Shown: piece by piece, positions 9,197 through 17,518 of the stretch | How positions within the stretch are numbered: the first letter of the stretch is position 1 | Layout of the letters: each line of letters begins with the position of its first letter | Origin: Micromonospora matsumotoense | Lineage (GTDB): Bacteria; Actinomycetota; Actinomycetes; Mycobacteriales; Micromonosporaceae | Direction of reading: 5' to 3' | Length of the DNA stretch: 64,000 bases | NCBI RefSeq assembly: GCF_900091525.1 | Contig: NZ_FMCU01000003.1 | Coordinates: forward strand, 558,001-622,000 | Program-made: the position numbers and the translations under genes | The notes under the pieces: model-generated | What the model saw: only the letters and a program-made list of their open reading frames with translations | Told to the model about the DNA's origin: nothing | The model's database searches: none

Positions 9197-9253
9197 CGCC
9201 ACCAACCCCACCCCAGCTCGGCCAGTGCGCCTGTTCGGGCGGGGTGAGCGCGA

Positions 9254-9309
9254 TGATCAAGAGGTTTACGTCATGAAAGCGGCCGAGGATGACGTAAACC
9301 TCTTGATCA
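9254..9309. repeat. Perfect palindrome, TGATCAAGAGGTT family, copy 2
   Basis: TGATCAAGAGGTTTACGTCA (9254-9273) is exactly repeated in inverse at 9290-9309, with a 16-base loop that differs from copy 1. Arms are conserved between the two copies while loops are not, as expected when the stem structure is what matters. Confidence 0.85.
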
Positions 9310-9390
9310 CCGGGCGGGACGGGACAGGACGGGACAGGACGGGACAGGGCGAGGCGCGGCCTGGTGGGGATCAGGGTGGGGTGGGGTGGG

Positions 9391-10482
9391 TCAGATGGTG
9401 CAGGTGATGAGGACGGGTTCGGGGTGGAGGGGGACGCCGAAGCGGGTGTGCACGCCGTCGCGGATCTCGCGGGCGAGGGCGATCAGGTCGGCGGTACGGG
9501 CGGTGCCGCTGTGATTGGTCAGAGCCAGCGTGTGCTTGCCGGAGATGGCGGTGCCACCGGGTCCGGGATGCCCCTTGGCGAAGCCGGCCTTGTCGATCAG
9601 CCAGGCGGCGCTCACCTTCACCAGGTCGCCCGGGCAGGGCCAGGAGGGTGGTTCGCCGAGGTCGGCGGCGCGCTCGCGCAGCAGCTCGTACGCCGCCCGG
9701 TCGAGCACCGGGTTGGTGAAGAACGAGCCGACCGACCAGGTGTCCGGGTCGGTGGCGTCGAGCACCATGCCCTTGCCGGCGCGCAGCGTCAGCACGGTGT
9801 CCCGGGCGGCGGCCAGCGGCACCCGGTCGCCGACCTCGACCCCGAGCGCGCGGGCCAGCTCGGTGTAGCGGACCGGCCCGGACAGCGGTGAGCGGTCCAG
9901 CCGGAAGTCGACGGAGAGCACCACCCAGCGGTCGCTGTACTTGAAGATGCTCCCCCGGTAGGCGAACCCGCAGTCCGCCGCGGCGACGGTGGTCAGCCGG
10001 TCCTCGGCGCGGTCGTACACCTGGACGCCGGTGATCCGCTCGGCGACCTCCTGCCCGTACGCGCCGACGTTCTGGATCGGGGTGGCACCGGCCGAGCCGG
10101 GGATGCCGGAGAGGCACTCCAGACCGGACCAGCCGTTACCGACGGTGGCGGCGACCAGGTCGTCCCAGGGCTCGCCGGCTTCGACCCGTACGGTGACGGT
10201 GTCGGTGTCCTCGGCGACCACGGTGAACCCCCGCGACCGGACCAGCACGACGGTGCCGGGGAAGCCGGCGTCCCCGACGACCACGTTGCTGCCACCGGCC
10301 AGGACCAGCACCGGTTCGTCGCGGCGGTGCGCCTCGCGGACCCGGCGGACGATCTCGTCGGCGCTGGTGGCGGTCTCCAACCGGGCGGCGGGGCCACCGA
10401 GACGCAGGGTGGTGTAGCCCGCCAGGACGGCCGGATCGGCGGGTTCGGCGCTCGTTGTCGGTTTGGCGTAGACGTCTGACAC
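9391..10482 (-). CDS. murB: UDP-N-acetylenolpyruvoylglucosamine reductase
   Basis: A 363-residue FAD enzyme that reduces enolpyruvyl-UDP-GlcNAc to UDP-MurNAc in peptidoglycan synthesis. YTTLRLGGPAARLETATSAD opens the FAD-binding domain, LVLAGGSNVVVGDAGFPGTV holds the flavin, SGIPGSAGATPIQNVGAYGQ is the substrate-domain signature, and GSFFTNPVL carries the proton-donor serine. The catalytic glutamate is probably in the C-terminal HPEPVLI. The frame extends to 10572 but would overlap the divergent gene. TAGGGT (10495-10490) with a 7-base gap supports the GTG at 10482. Confidence 0.95.
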   Translation of the reverse strand: MSDVYAKPTTSAEPADPAVLAGYTTLRLGGPAARLETATSADEIVRRVREAHRRDEPVLVLAGGSNVVVGDAGFPGTVVLVRSRGFTVVAEDTDTVTVRVEAGEPWDDLVAATVGNGWSGLECLSGIPGSAGATPIQNVGAYGQEVAERITGVQVYDRAEDRLTTVAAADCGFAYRGSIFKYSDRWVVLSVDFRLDRSPLSGPVRYTELARALGVEVGDRVPLAAARDTVLTLRAGKGMVLDATDPDTWSVGSFFTNPVLDRAAYELLRERAADLGEPPSWPCPGDLVKVSAAWLIDKAGFAKGHPGPGGTAISGKHTLALTNHSGTARTADLIALAREIRDGVHTRFGVPLHPEPVLITCTI

Positions 10483-10552
10483 GCCTTTCACCCTAGGCTG
10501 AGGGGTAGCCACGGCACCCACTGGTCGCCGGGTCACCCCGGGGAGGATTGCG

Positions 10553-11314
10553 ATGAGCAGACTGCACGCCACGAAGGACTTCTGGACCGGAGCGCTCCGG
10601 GTCGACGGCCCGGCATTCGCCGCAGCCGTGGCCGAGGCCCCGCCGGAGACACCTGTGCTGTCCTGCCCGGGGTGGACGGTGGCGGACCTGACCCTGCACC
10701 TCGCCGGCCTCTACCACTGGGTGCACTCCGTCGCCGGCACCGGCGACACCGCGCAGCCGGCCAGCCGCGACGACACCGTCGACCTGCCCGCCGGGCTGAC
10801 CCCGCTCCAGCTCTGGCAGCACGAGTACGACCGGCTGATGACCCTCTTCGACGCGCTCGACCCGGAGGCACCGGCGTGGAACTGGGCGCCGCAGCCGAAG
10901 AAGACGGGTTTCTGGTCGCGCCGGATGGCGCACGAGACGGCGGTGCACCGGTGGGACGCCCAGCTCGCCATCGCCGCCGGTGACCCGATCGAGACGAAGC
11001 TCGCCGCCGACGGGGTGAGCGAGGTGCTGGACACCTGGCTGCCGTCCGGTCGTCGGCGCAACCGGGGGCAGTGGCAGGGGGTGGTGCACCTGACCGCGAC
11101 CGACGCCGCCCAGGACTGGTACCTGCGGATGCGCGGCGAGGGGGTGGCCCTGCTGGACACCGCGACGGTCTTCGGGCACGACGACCACCACGCCCGGGTG
11201 CAGGTCACCGGCTCGGCCAGCGACCTGCTGCTGGCACTCTGGGGCCGGGTCAGCTTCGACACCCTCGGGGTGGCGGGGGACCGTTCCCTCCTGGAGGGCC
11301 TGCGCGTGGGCTGA
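10553..11314 (+). CDS. Maleylpyruvate isomerase-family (MDMPI) mycothiol-dependent enzyme
   Basis: 253 residues with a DinB-like four-helix N-terminal domain (GWTVADLTLHLAGLYHWVHS, with metal-ligand-type histidines; a later HETAVHRWDAQLA) and an MDMPI C-terminal domain. The founding enzyme isomerises maleylpyruvate with mycothiol as cofactor and a bound zinc. Most paralogues, including this one, have no known substrate. GGGAGGA lies before the ATG at 10553. It is divergent from murB and followed by a strong terminator. Confidence 0.85.
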   Translation: MSRLHATKDFWTGALRVDGPAFAAAVAEAPPETPVLSCPGWTVADLTLHLAGLYHWVHSVAGTGDTAQPASRDDTVDLPAGLTPLQLWQHEYDRLMTLFDALDPEAPAWNWAPQPKKTGFWSRRMAHETAVHRWDAQLAIAAGDPIETKLAADGVSEVLDTWLPSGRRRNRGQWQGVVHLTATDAAQDWYLRMRGEGVALLDTATVFGHDDHHARVQVTGSASDLLLALWGRVSFDTLGVAGDRSLLEGLRVG

Positions 11315-11342
11315 GGTCCGCGCACCACCGCTACCGCACATC

Positions 11343-11376
11343 GGGAGCGGCCGTCCCACCGGGGACGGCCGCTCCC
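11343..11376 (+). terminator. Strong terminator after the MDMPI gene
   Basis: A perfect 15-bp stem (11343-11357 with 11362-11376) closes a 4-base loop. The right arm's sequence recurs as a partial copy at about 11419-11434. Confidence 0.85.
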
Positions 11377-11453
11377 GGCGTTCCCGGGGCGGGACGCGAC
11401 CCCTCCCGGCGTTGCCGGTGGGACGGCCGCTCCCGGCGTTCCGGCGAGTTTCG

Positions 11454-11512
11454 AGAGAGCGCTCTCTTGACAGGAGTCCATCGACCTACCACCCTGTCGT
11501 GAGAGCGCTCTC
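11454..11512 (+). promoter_or_regulatory. Twin LacI-type operators and -35 element of the beta-glucoside operon
   Basis: Two palindromes share the core GAGAGCGCTCTC: 11454-11467 (14 bp perfect) and 11501-11512 (12 bp perfect), with centres 46 bases apart. A TTGACA (11467-11472) touches the first, so repressor binding would block the promoter. No clear -10 follows. The core resembles CebR/BglR operators (GAGCGCTC centre). The likely ligand is the LacI protein encoded at the end of the same operon. Confidence 0.8.
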
Positions 11513-11605
11513 TCATCGAGATCGAATCCGGGCCGGCGACCCTCGCGGCCCGCTCATACGCAGGTCCACACCCCACCACCACCCGACCTGAGAGGGGTCC
11601 GACCC

Positions 11606-12913
11606 ATGGGTGTCTTTTCCCGCCGCCGCCTCGCGGCGATCGCGCTGGTGGCCACCAGCGCGCTGCTCTCCACCACCGCCTGCGGCGGCGGCGACGAAGC
11701 CGCCGACGGCGGGCCGGTCACGCTGACCGTCGACGTGTTCGGCCAGTTCGGCTACGAGAAGCTCTACCGGCAGTACGAGGCCGACCACCCCGGCGTCAAG
11801 ATCGTGGAGCGGGGCACCGGCGGCAACCTCGACGAGTACTCCCCCAAGCTCACCCAGTGGCTCGCCGCCGGCAAGGGCGCCGGTGACGTGGTCGCCATCG
11901 AGGAGGGGCTGCTGGTCGAGTACAAGGCCAACCCGCAGAACTTCGTCAACCTGCTCGACCACGGCGCCGCCGACCTCAAGGGCAACTTCCTGGAGTGGAA
12001 GTGGAACGGCGGGCTGACCGCCGACGGCAAGCAGCTCATCGGCCTCGGCACCGACGTCGGCGGGATGGCGATCTGCTACCGCAAGGACCTCTTCGCCGCC
12101 GCCGGCCTGCCCGTCGACCGGGACGCCGTGTCCAAGCTCTGGCCCACCTGGCAGGACTACGTACGGGTCGGCGAGCAGTTCACGGCGAAGAACACCGGCG
12201 CGGCCTTCCTGGACGCCGCCACCAACACCTTCAACACCATCCTGTTGCAGACCGCCGGCAACACCACCGGCTACAGCTACTACGACACCACCGACAAGCT
12301 GGTGGTCGACAGCAACCCGGCGGTACGCCAGGCGTACGACACCACCGTCGACATCATCGACTCCGGACTCTCCGGCCGGTACGGGGCATGGTCCGAGGAG
12401 TGGGTGTCGGCCTTCAAGCAGGCGAAGTTCGCCACCATCGCCTGCCCGGCCTGGATGACCGGGGTGATCGAGGGCAACGCCGGCCCGGACGCCAAGGGCA
12501 AGTGGGACATCGCCCAGGTGCCCGGCAGCGGCGGCAACTGGGGTGGCTCCTACCTGGCGGTGCCGAAGCAGAGCCGGCACCAGGCCGAGGCGATCGCGTT
12601 GGCCAGGTTCCTGACCAGCGCCAAGGGCCAGATCGGCGCGTTCCAGGAGAAGGGGCCGCTGCCGTCGTCCCCGCAGGCGCTGGACGACCCGGCGATCGTC
12701 AACTCGACGAACGCGTACTTCTCCGACGCCCCGGTCGGCAAGATCTTCGCCGCCGGCGCCAAGAGCCTCAAGCCGGTCTACATGGGCCCCAAGAACCAGG
12801 CCGTCCGGACCGAGGTGGAGAACGCCGTCCGCACCGTCGAACTGGGCCAGCGCAACCCCGCCCAGGGCTGGACCGACGCCACCAACAACGCCCGCAAGGC
12901 CGCCGCCAAGTAA
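11606..12913 (+). CDS. Sugar ABC transporter substrate-binding lipoprotein
   Basis: A 435-residue family-1 solute-binding protein. The N-terminus has an Arg-rich start, a hydrophobic stretch and a lipobox-like LSTTAC with Cys26. The mature part shows the typical lobes (TLTVDVFGQFGYEKLYRQYE; QWLAAGKGAGDVVAIEEGLL; WDIAQVPGSGGNWGGSYLAV). It would capture an oligosaccharide and deliver it to the two downstream permeases. GH1 linkage suggests cellobiose or another beta-glucoside. GAGAGGGG precedes the ATG at 11606. Confidence 0.92.
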   Translation: MGVFSRRRLAAIALVATSALLSTTACGGGDEAADGGPVTLTVDVFGQFGYEKLYRQYEADHPGVKIVERGTGGNLDEYSPKLTQWLAAGKGAGDVVAIEEGLLVEYKANPQNFVNLLDHGAADLKGNFLEWKWNGGLTADGKQLIGLGTDVGGMAICYRKDLFAAAGLPVDRDAVSKLWPTWQDYVRVGEQFTAKNTGAAFLDAATNTFNTILLQTAGNTTGYSYYDTTDKLVVDSNPAVRQAYDTTVDIIDSGLSGRYGAWSEEWVSAFKQAKFATIACPAWMTGVIEGNAGPDAKGKWDIAQVPGSGGNWGGSYLAVPKQSRHQAEAIALARFLTSAKGQIGAFQEKGPLPSSPQALDDPAIVNSTNAYFSDAPVGKIFAAGAKSLKPVYMGPKNQAVRTEVENAVRTVELGQRNPAQGWTDATNNARKAAAK

Positions 12914-12929
12914 CCCTCCCCGACCGCGT

Positions 12930-12980
12930 GGGGGCGATGTGGCGGGGTCACCCACACCGGGACACCGCACCATCGCCCCC
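12930..12980 (+). other. Intra-operon stem-loop after the binding protein gene
   Basis: GGGGGCGATG (12930-12939) pairs perfectly with CATCGCCCCC (12971-12980). The remaining 150 bases to the permease start are GC-rich and carry no gene. Hairpins here commonly cut read-through or protect the upstream mRNA, so that binding protein outnumbers permease. Confidence 0.55.
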
Positions 12981-13140
12981 CGGCGGGCCGCTGCCCGCTC
13001 CCACCGCGCCGCGCGATCCGGGCGGGCGGCGGGGCGGACAGCGGCTCGCGGCACAGAGCGGGCGCGGGCGGGCCGGTCGCGCGGGACAGGTCGGGCGGAC
13101 AGAGGTCGGGCGGGTCAGGGAGAGAGGGAGCACGCGGGAG

Positions 13141-14127
13141 ATGGTTGTTCAGGTTGAGGGTCGGCCGCCGAGGGCGGCCAAGGCCCGGGGCAGGGGGCCG
13201 GCACGGGAGCACCGGCTGGCCCGGCTCGACGTCAGGTACTCCCCCTATCTGTACGTGACGCCGTTCTTTCTGCTCTTCGCGATCTTCGGGGCCTATCCGC
13301 TGGTCTACACGTTCTGGGTGTCGCTGCACGACTGGGACCTGCTGGGGGTGGACCCGACCTTCATCGGCACGCAGAACTACACCCAACTGCTGGCCGACGC
13401 CGACTTCTGGCACTCGGTGGTGAACACCCTCGGCATCTTCGTCATCTCCACGGTGCCGCAACTGCTCGCCGCCCTGTGGCTGGCCAACCTGCTCAACCGG
13501 CGGCTGCGGGCGCGGACCACCTGGCGGATGGCGGTGCTGGTGCCGAACGTCACCTCGACGGCGGCGGTGGCGATCGTCTTCGCGGTGCTCTTCGGCCGCG
13601 AGTTCGGCATGATCAACTGGCTGCTCGACCTGGTCGGCATCGACGCGATCGACTGGAAGGCCAACCGCTTCGCCGCCTGGACGGCGATCTCCGCCATGGT
13701 CGACTGGCGGTGGACCGGCTACAACGCGCTGATCTTCCTGGCCGCCATGCAGGCCATCCCACGCGACCTGTACGAGTCCGCCTCCATCGACGGGGCCGGC
13801 CGGGCCCGGCAGTTCTGGTCGATCACCGTGCCACTGCTCAAGCCCACGATCATCTTTGCGGTGATCATCTCCACCATCGGTGGGCTGCAACTGTTCACCG
13901 AACCCCGGCTGTTCAACTCCGGCACCAACGCGATCCGGGGCGGGCCGTTGCGGGAGTCCCAGACGGTGACCATGTACATGTTCGAGAACGCCTTCGCCCC
14001 GCACTACAACTTCGGCTACGGCTCGGCCGTCGCCTGGCTGCTCTTCGCCCTGATCGCGGTGGTCGCCGCGATCAACGTACTGATCCTGCGCCGGCTCGGT
14101 GGCGGCGCGCGCAAGGGGGACCGATGA
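13141..14127 (+). CDS. Sugar ABC transporter permease (MalF type)
   Basis: 328 residues with about six membrane helices. The first follows YSPYLYVTPFFLLFAIFGAY near residue 37. The EAA loop that contacts the ATPase is YESASIDGAGRARQFWSITV. A GGGAG sits just upstream of the ATG at 13141. The frame stays open far upstream inside the binding-protein gene, but that part is not coding. Its stop overlaps the next start (ATGA). Confidence 0.92.
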   Translation: MVVQVEGRPPRAAKARGRGPAREHRLARLDVRYSPYLYVTPFFLLFAIFGAYPLVYTFWVSLHDWDLLGVDPTFIGTQNYTQLLADADFWHSVVNTLGIFVISTVPQLLAALWLANLLNRRLRARTTWRMAVLVPNVTSTAAVAIVFAVLFGREFGMINWLLDLVGIDAIDWKANRFAAWTAISAMVDWRWTGYNALIFLAAMQAIPRDLYESASIDGAGRARQFWSITVPLLKPTIIFAVIISTIGGLQLFTEPRLFNSGTNAIRGGPLRESQTVTMYMFENAFAPHYNFGYGSAVAWLLFALIAVVAAINVLILRRLGGGARKGDR

Positions 14128-14957
14128 CCCGGATCTGGTCGGCCGGCCGGCTCACCTACCCGGCGCTGGCGCTCACCGCCCTGCTGTCGATCTTCCCGAT
14201 CTACTGGATGTTCGTGGTGGCCAGCCGCAGCAGCGACGCGATGGGCCAGGTGCCGCCGCCGCTCACCCCGGGCGGCAACCTCGGCACGAACATCTCCCGA
14301 CTCTTCGCCAACCCCGACGCGCACTTCCTCACCGGCCTGGTCAACTCCACGATCGTCGCGGTCAGCGTCACCTTCTCGGTGGTGCTCTTCTCCACCCTGG
14401 CCGGATTCGCCTTCGCCAAGCTGCGGTTCCGGGGACGCAACGCGCTGCTCATGGTCATCGTCGCCACCATGATGGTGCCCACCCAGCTCGGGGTGATCCC
14501 GCTCTATCTGCTGATGACCAAGCTGAACTGGAACGACCGGCTGCCGGCGGTGATCGTCCCGGCCCTGGTCACCGGGTTCGGCGTGTTCATGATGCGCCAG
14601 TACGCGGCCCAGGCGGTCAGCACCGAGCTGATCGAGGCGGCCCGGGTCGACGGCTGCCACACGCTGCGGATCTACTGGAACGTGGTGCTGCCCGCACTGC
14701 GGCCCGCCGCCGCCGTACTCGGCCTGCTCACGTTCATGACCACCTGGAACGACTTCCTCTGGCCGTACGCTGTGCTCAACGATCCGGAGAACCCGACCGT
14801 GCAGTTGTCGCTGCGGGCCCTCTCCGACGGTTACTACCAGGACATGTCGCAGGTGTTCACCGGCACGGCGATCGCCACGCTGCCGTTGCTGCTGGTGTTC
14901 GTCGTGTTCGGCCGCCAGATCATCGGCGGCATCATGGAAGGTGCGGTCAAAGCGTGA
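14124..14957 (+). CDS. Sugar ABC transporter permease (MalG type)
   Basis: 277 residues, six helices, with the EAA loop IEAARVDGCHTLRIYWNVVL. The ATG at 14124 overlaps the previous stop by 4 bases, so translation is coupled. Its own TGA (14955-14957) overlaps a GTG (14954) that opens a 17-codon mini-ORF leading into the glucosidase gene. No ATP-binding subunit gene is present in the operon; a shared MsiK/MalK-type ATPase elsewhere is the usual solution in actinomycetes. Confidence 0.92.
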   Translation: MTRIWSAGRLTYPALALTALLSIFPIYWMFVVASRSSDAMGQVPPPLTPGGNLGTNISRLFANPDAHFLTGLVNSTIVAVSVTFSVVLFSTLAGFAFAKLRFRGRNALLMVIVATMMVPTQLGVIPLYLLMTKLNWNDRLPAVIVPALVTGFGVFMMRQYAAQAVSTELIEAARVDGCHTLRIYWNVVLPALRPAAAVLGLLTFMTTWNDFLWPYAVLNDPENPTVQLSLRALSDGYYQDMSQVFTGTAIATLPLLLVFVVFGRQIIGGIMEGAVKA

Positions 14958-15007
14958 GCGCCGATCCTGCGAGCCCCGCAGTCGCGAAGAAGGAGAATGC
15001 CGCGTGA
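14954..15007 (+). CDS. 17-codon relay mini-ORF between permease and glucosidase
   Basis: GTG at 14954 overlaps the permease TGA, and the mini-ORF's own TGA (15005-15007) overlaps the glucosidase GTG at 15004. The peptide would be VSADPASPAVAKKENAA. AAGGAG (14990-14995) inside it is the ribosome site for the glucosidase, 8 bases away. The middle (14967-14988, TGCGAGCCCCGCAGTCGCGA then A) is the same nucleotide core as in the two relay ORFs at 31699-31820, read one base out of phase. The peptide is therefore not conserved but the DNA is. Translation is inferred from structure only. Confidence 0.5.
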   Translation: MSADPASPAVAKKENAA

Positions 15008-16383
15008 GCGAGCTTCGGTTCCCCGAGAACTTCGTGTGGGGCGCGGCGACCGCCGCGTACCAGATCGAGGGCGCGGCCCGCGACGACGGTCGCGGCGAGT
15101 CCATCTGGGACACCTTCAGCCGTACGCCGGGCAAGGTGTTCGCCGGGCACACCGGTGACGTCGCCTGCGACCACTACCACCGGTACGCCGACGACGTGGC
15201 GCTGATGGCGGAGCTGGGGCTGGCCGCGTACCGGTTCTCGGTGGCCTGGCCCCGGATCAGGCCGGACGGCACCGGCCCGGTCAACCCGCGCGGGCTGGAC
15301 TTCTACGACCGGTTGACCGATGCGCTGCTCGACCGGGGCATCGACCCGATCATCACGCTCTACCACTGGGACCTGCCCCAGGCGTTGCAGGACCGGGGTG
15401 GCTGGGCCAGCCGGGAGACCGCCGAGCACTTCGCCGACTACGCCCTCGCGGTGCACTCCCGGCTCGGGGACCGGGTGCGCACCTGGACGACGCTCAACGA
15501 GCCGTGGTGCTCGGCGTACCTCGGTTACGGCAACGGGGTGCACGCTCCCGGCGAGCAGGACGCCGGGGCGGCCTTCCGGGCCGTACACCATCTGTTGCTG
15601 GGGCACGGGCTGGCGGCGCGGGCGCTGCGGGCGGCGGGCGCGCGGACCGTCGGGATCACCCTCAACCCGGCGGACGTCGCGCCGGCCGACCCGGGCAGCG
15701 CCGCCGACGCCGCCGCGGTACGCCTCGTCGACGGCCTCCAGAACCGGATCTTCCTGGACCCGCTGACCGGGGCCGGCTACCCGGCCGACGTGCTCGAACA
15801 CGTCGCCCGGATGGTCGAGCCCACGTTCGTCCGGGACGGCGATGAGAAGATCATCGCCGCGCCGCTGGACCTGCTCGGGATCAACTACTACTCGCCGACC
15901 TATGTCGCGGGCCGCCCGGACGGGGGTGGCAGCAGCGCCTACCCGGGCACCGAGGGGGCGGTGGAGTTCCTGCCGGCCACCGGCCCGGTGAGCGACATGG
16001 GCTGGCAGATCGAGCCGGCCGGGCTGACCCGGTTGCTGGTGCGGATCGGCACCGACTACCCCGGGCTGCCGCTGATGATCACCGAGAACGGTGGCGCGTT
16101 CCCGGACGACGCCGCCAGCCTGGCACCCGAGGGGTCGGGCCGGATCGCCGACAACGACCGGATCGCCTACCTGGACGGGCACCTGCGGGCCGCGCACGAG
16201 GCCATCTCCCGCGGAGTCGACCTGCGCGGCTATCTCGTATGGTCGTTGCTGGACAACTTCGAGTGGGCCGAGGGCTATCGGAAGCGGTTCGGGATCGTCC
16301 ACGTCGACTACCTGAACCAGCGGCGCACCCCGAAGTCGAGCGCCCGGTGGTACCAGGAGGTGATCTCCCGGAACGGGCTGTGA
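15004..16383 (+). CDS. Family GH1 beta-glucosidase
   Basis: 459 residues, a full-length cytoplasmic GH1 retaining glycosidase. The N-terminal signature FPENFVWGAATAAYQIEGAA is at 5-24, the acid/base Glu166 lies in TLNEPW, and the nucleophile Glu361 in ITENGG. The substrate-site LLDNFEWAEGYRKRFGIVHV is near the C-terminus. It would split cellobiose or other beta-glucosides imported by the upstream transporter. GTG at 15004 has AAGGAG 8 bases upstream. The frame is open to 14941 but that segment overlaps the permease. Confidence 0.95.
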   Translation: MSELRFPENFVWGAATAAYQIEGAARDDGRGESIWDTFSRTPGKVFAGHTGDVACDHYHRYADDVALMAELGLAAYRFSVAWPRIRPDGTGPVNPRGLDFYDRLTDALLDRGIDPIITLYHWDLPQALQDRGGWASRETAEHFADYALAVHSRLGDRVRTWTTLNEPWCSAYLGYGNGVHAPGEQDAGAAFRAVHHLLLGHGLAARALRAAGARTVGITLNPADVAPADPGSAADAAAVRLVDGLQNRIFLDPLTGAGYPADVLEHVARMVEPTFVRDGDEKIIAAPLDLLGINYYSPTYVAGRPDGGGSSAYPGTEGAVEFLPATGPVSDMGWQIEPAGLTRLLVRIGTDYPGLPLMITENGGAFPDDAASLAPEGSGRIADNDRIAYLDGHLRAAHEAISRGVDLRGYLVWSLLDNFEWAEGYRKRFGIVHVDYLNQRRTPKSSARWYQEVISRNGL

Positions 16384-16402
16384 CGAGGCGGTGGTAACGG
16401 GT

Positions 16403-17410
16403 ATGACGGCGGCACAGCGACCCACCCTGGAGGCGGTCGCCCGGCAGGCCGGCGTGTCCCGGGCGACGGTGTCCCGGGTGGTGAACGGCTCCACCACGGT
16501 CGCCGAGCCGATCCAGGAGGCGGTCCGTCGGGCGGTGGCCGAGCTGGGGTACGTGCCGAACCTGGCCGCCCGCAGCCTGGTCACCCAGCGGACCGACTCG
16601 ATCGCCCTGGTGCTGCCGGAGGTCGCCACCCGGGTCTTCTCCGACGACCAGGTCTTCCCCGGGCTCATCCGGGGCGCGGCCCAGGAGTTGGAGGCGGCCG
16701 ACAAGCAGCTGGTGCTGATGCTGGCCGGCTCGCCCGCCGGGCACGACCGGGTCACCCGATACACCACCGGCCGGCACGTCGACGGGGTGCTCTTCGCCTC
16801 GCTGCACGGGGAGGACCCGCTGCCCGGTCGGCTCGCCCGGCTGGGGATACCGGTGGTGTGCAGCGGCCGACCGCTGGACGCGGCCGACGTGCCCTACATC
16901 GACGTGGACCACATCGGCGGGGTGGCCGCGGCGACCCGTTACCTGATCAGCAACGGTCGCCGCCGGATCGCCACCATCGCCGGCCCGCAGGACATGGTCG
17001 CCGGCATCGAACGGCTCGCCGGCTACCGGGACACCGTGGTCGCCGCCGGCCTGCCGCAGATGATCGAGTACGGCGACTTCACCCGCGAGTCGGGGACCAC
17101 GGCGATGCGTCGGCTGCTCGCCGCGTACCCCGATCTGGACGCGGTCTTCGCCGCCTCCGACCTGATGGCGCACGCCGCCCTACGAACGCTGCACGAGGCG
17201 GGACGGCGGGTGCCGGAGGACGTCGCGGTGATCGGCTTCGACGACATCGAGACGGCCGCCTACACCGAGCCGCCGCTGACCACCGTGCGGCAGCCGATCG
17301 TCGAGCTGGGCCGGAAGATGACCCGGCTGCTGCTGGCCCTCGCCGATGGCGCGGAGGTCGAGCGGGCGGTGGTGTTGCCGACCGAGCTGGTGATCCGGCA
17401 GTCCGCCTGA
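16403..17410 (+). CDS. LacI-family transcriptional regulator of the beta-glucoside operon
   Basis: 335 residues: the DNA-binding HTH TLEAVARQAGVSRATVSRVV (residues about 6-25) with its hinge region, then a periplasmic-binding-protein-like sensor domain (GVLFASLHGEDPLPGRLARL; VAVIGFDDIETAAYTEPPLT). It lies 19 bases after the glucosidase stop and is the likely ligand of the two GAGAGCGCTCTC operators at 11454-11512, giving autoregulation and substrate induction. A GTG at 16391 is in frame; I prefer the ATG at 16403, where family homology begins. Confidence 0.92.
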   Translation: MTAAQRPTLEAVARQAGVSRATVSRVVNGSTTVAEPIQEAVRRAVAELGYVPNLAARSLVTQRTDSIALVLPEVATRVFSDDQVFPGLIRGAAQELEAADKQLVLMLAGSPAGHDRVTRYTTGRHVDGVLFASLHGEDPLPGRLARLGIPVVCSGRPLDAADVPYIDVDHIGGVAAATRYLISNGRRRIATIAGPQDMVAGIERLAGYRDTVVAAGLPQMIEYGDFTRESGTTAMRRLLAAYPDLDAVFAASDLMAHAALRTLHEAGRRVPEDVAVIGFDDIETAAYTEPPLTTVRQPIVELGRKMTRLLLALADGAEVERAVVLPTELVIRQSA

Positions 17411-17518
17411 CCTTGCTGGTCCTGACCCCGTCGCTCCTGCTCCCGGGGCCGGGGCCGGCCCCCAGGAACGGGTGCACCCGCCTGGCGGGCAGCAGCCGAC
17501 CCGCAGCCCTGCCCCATT

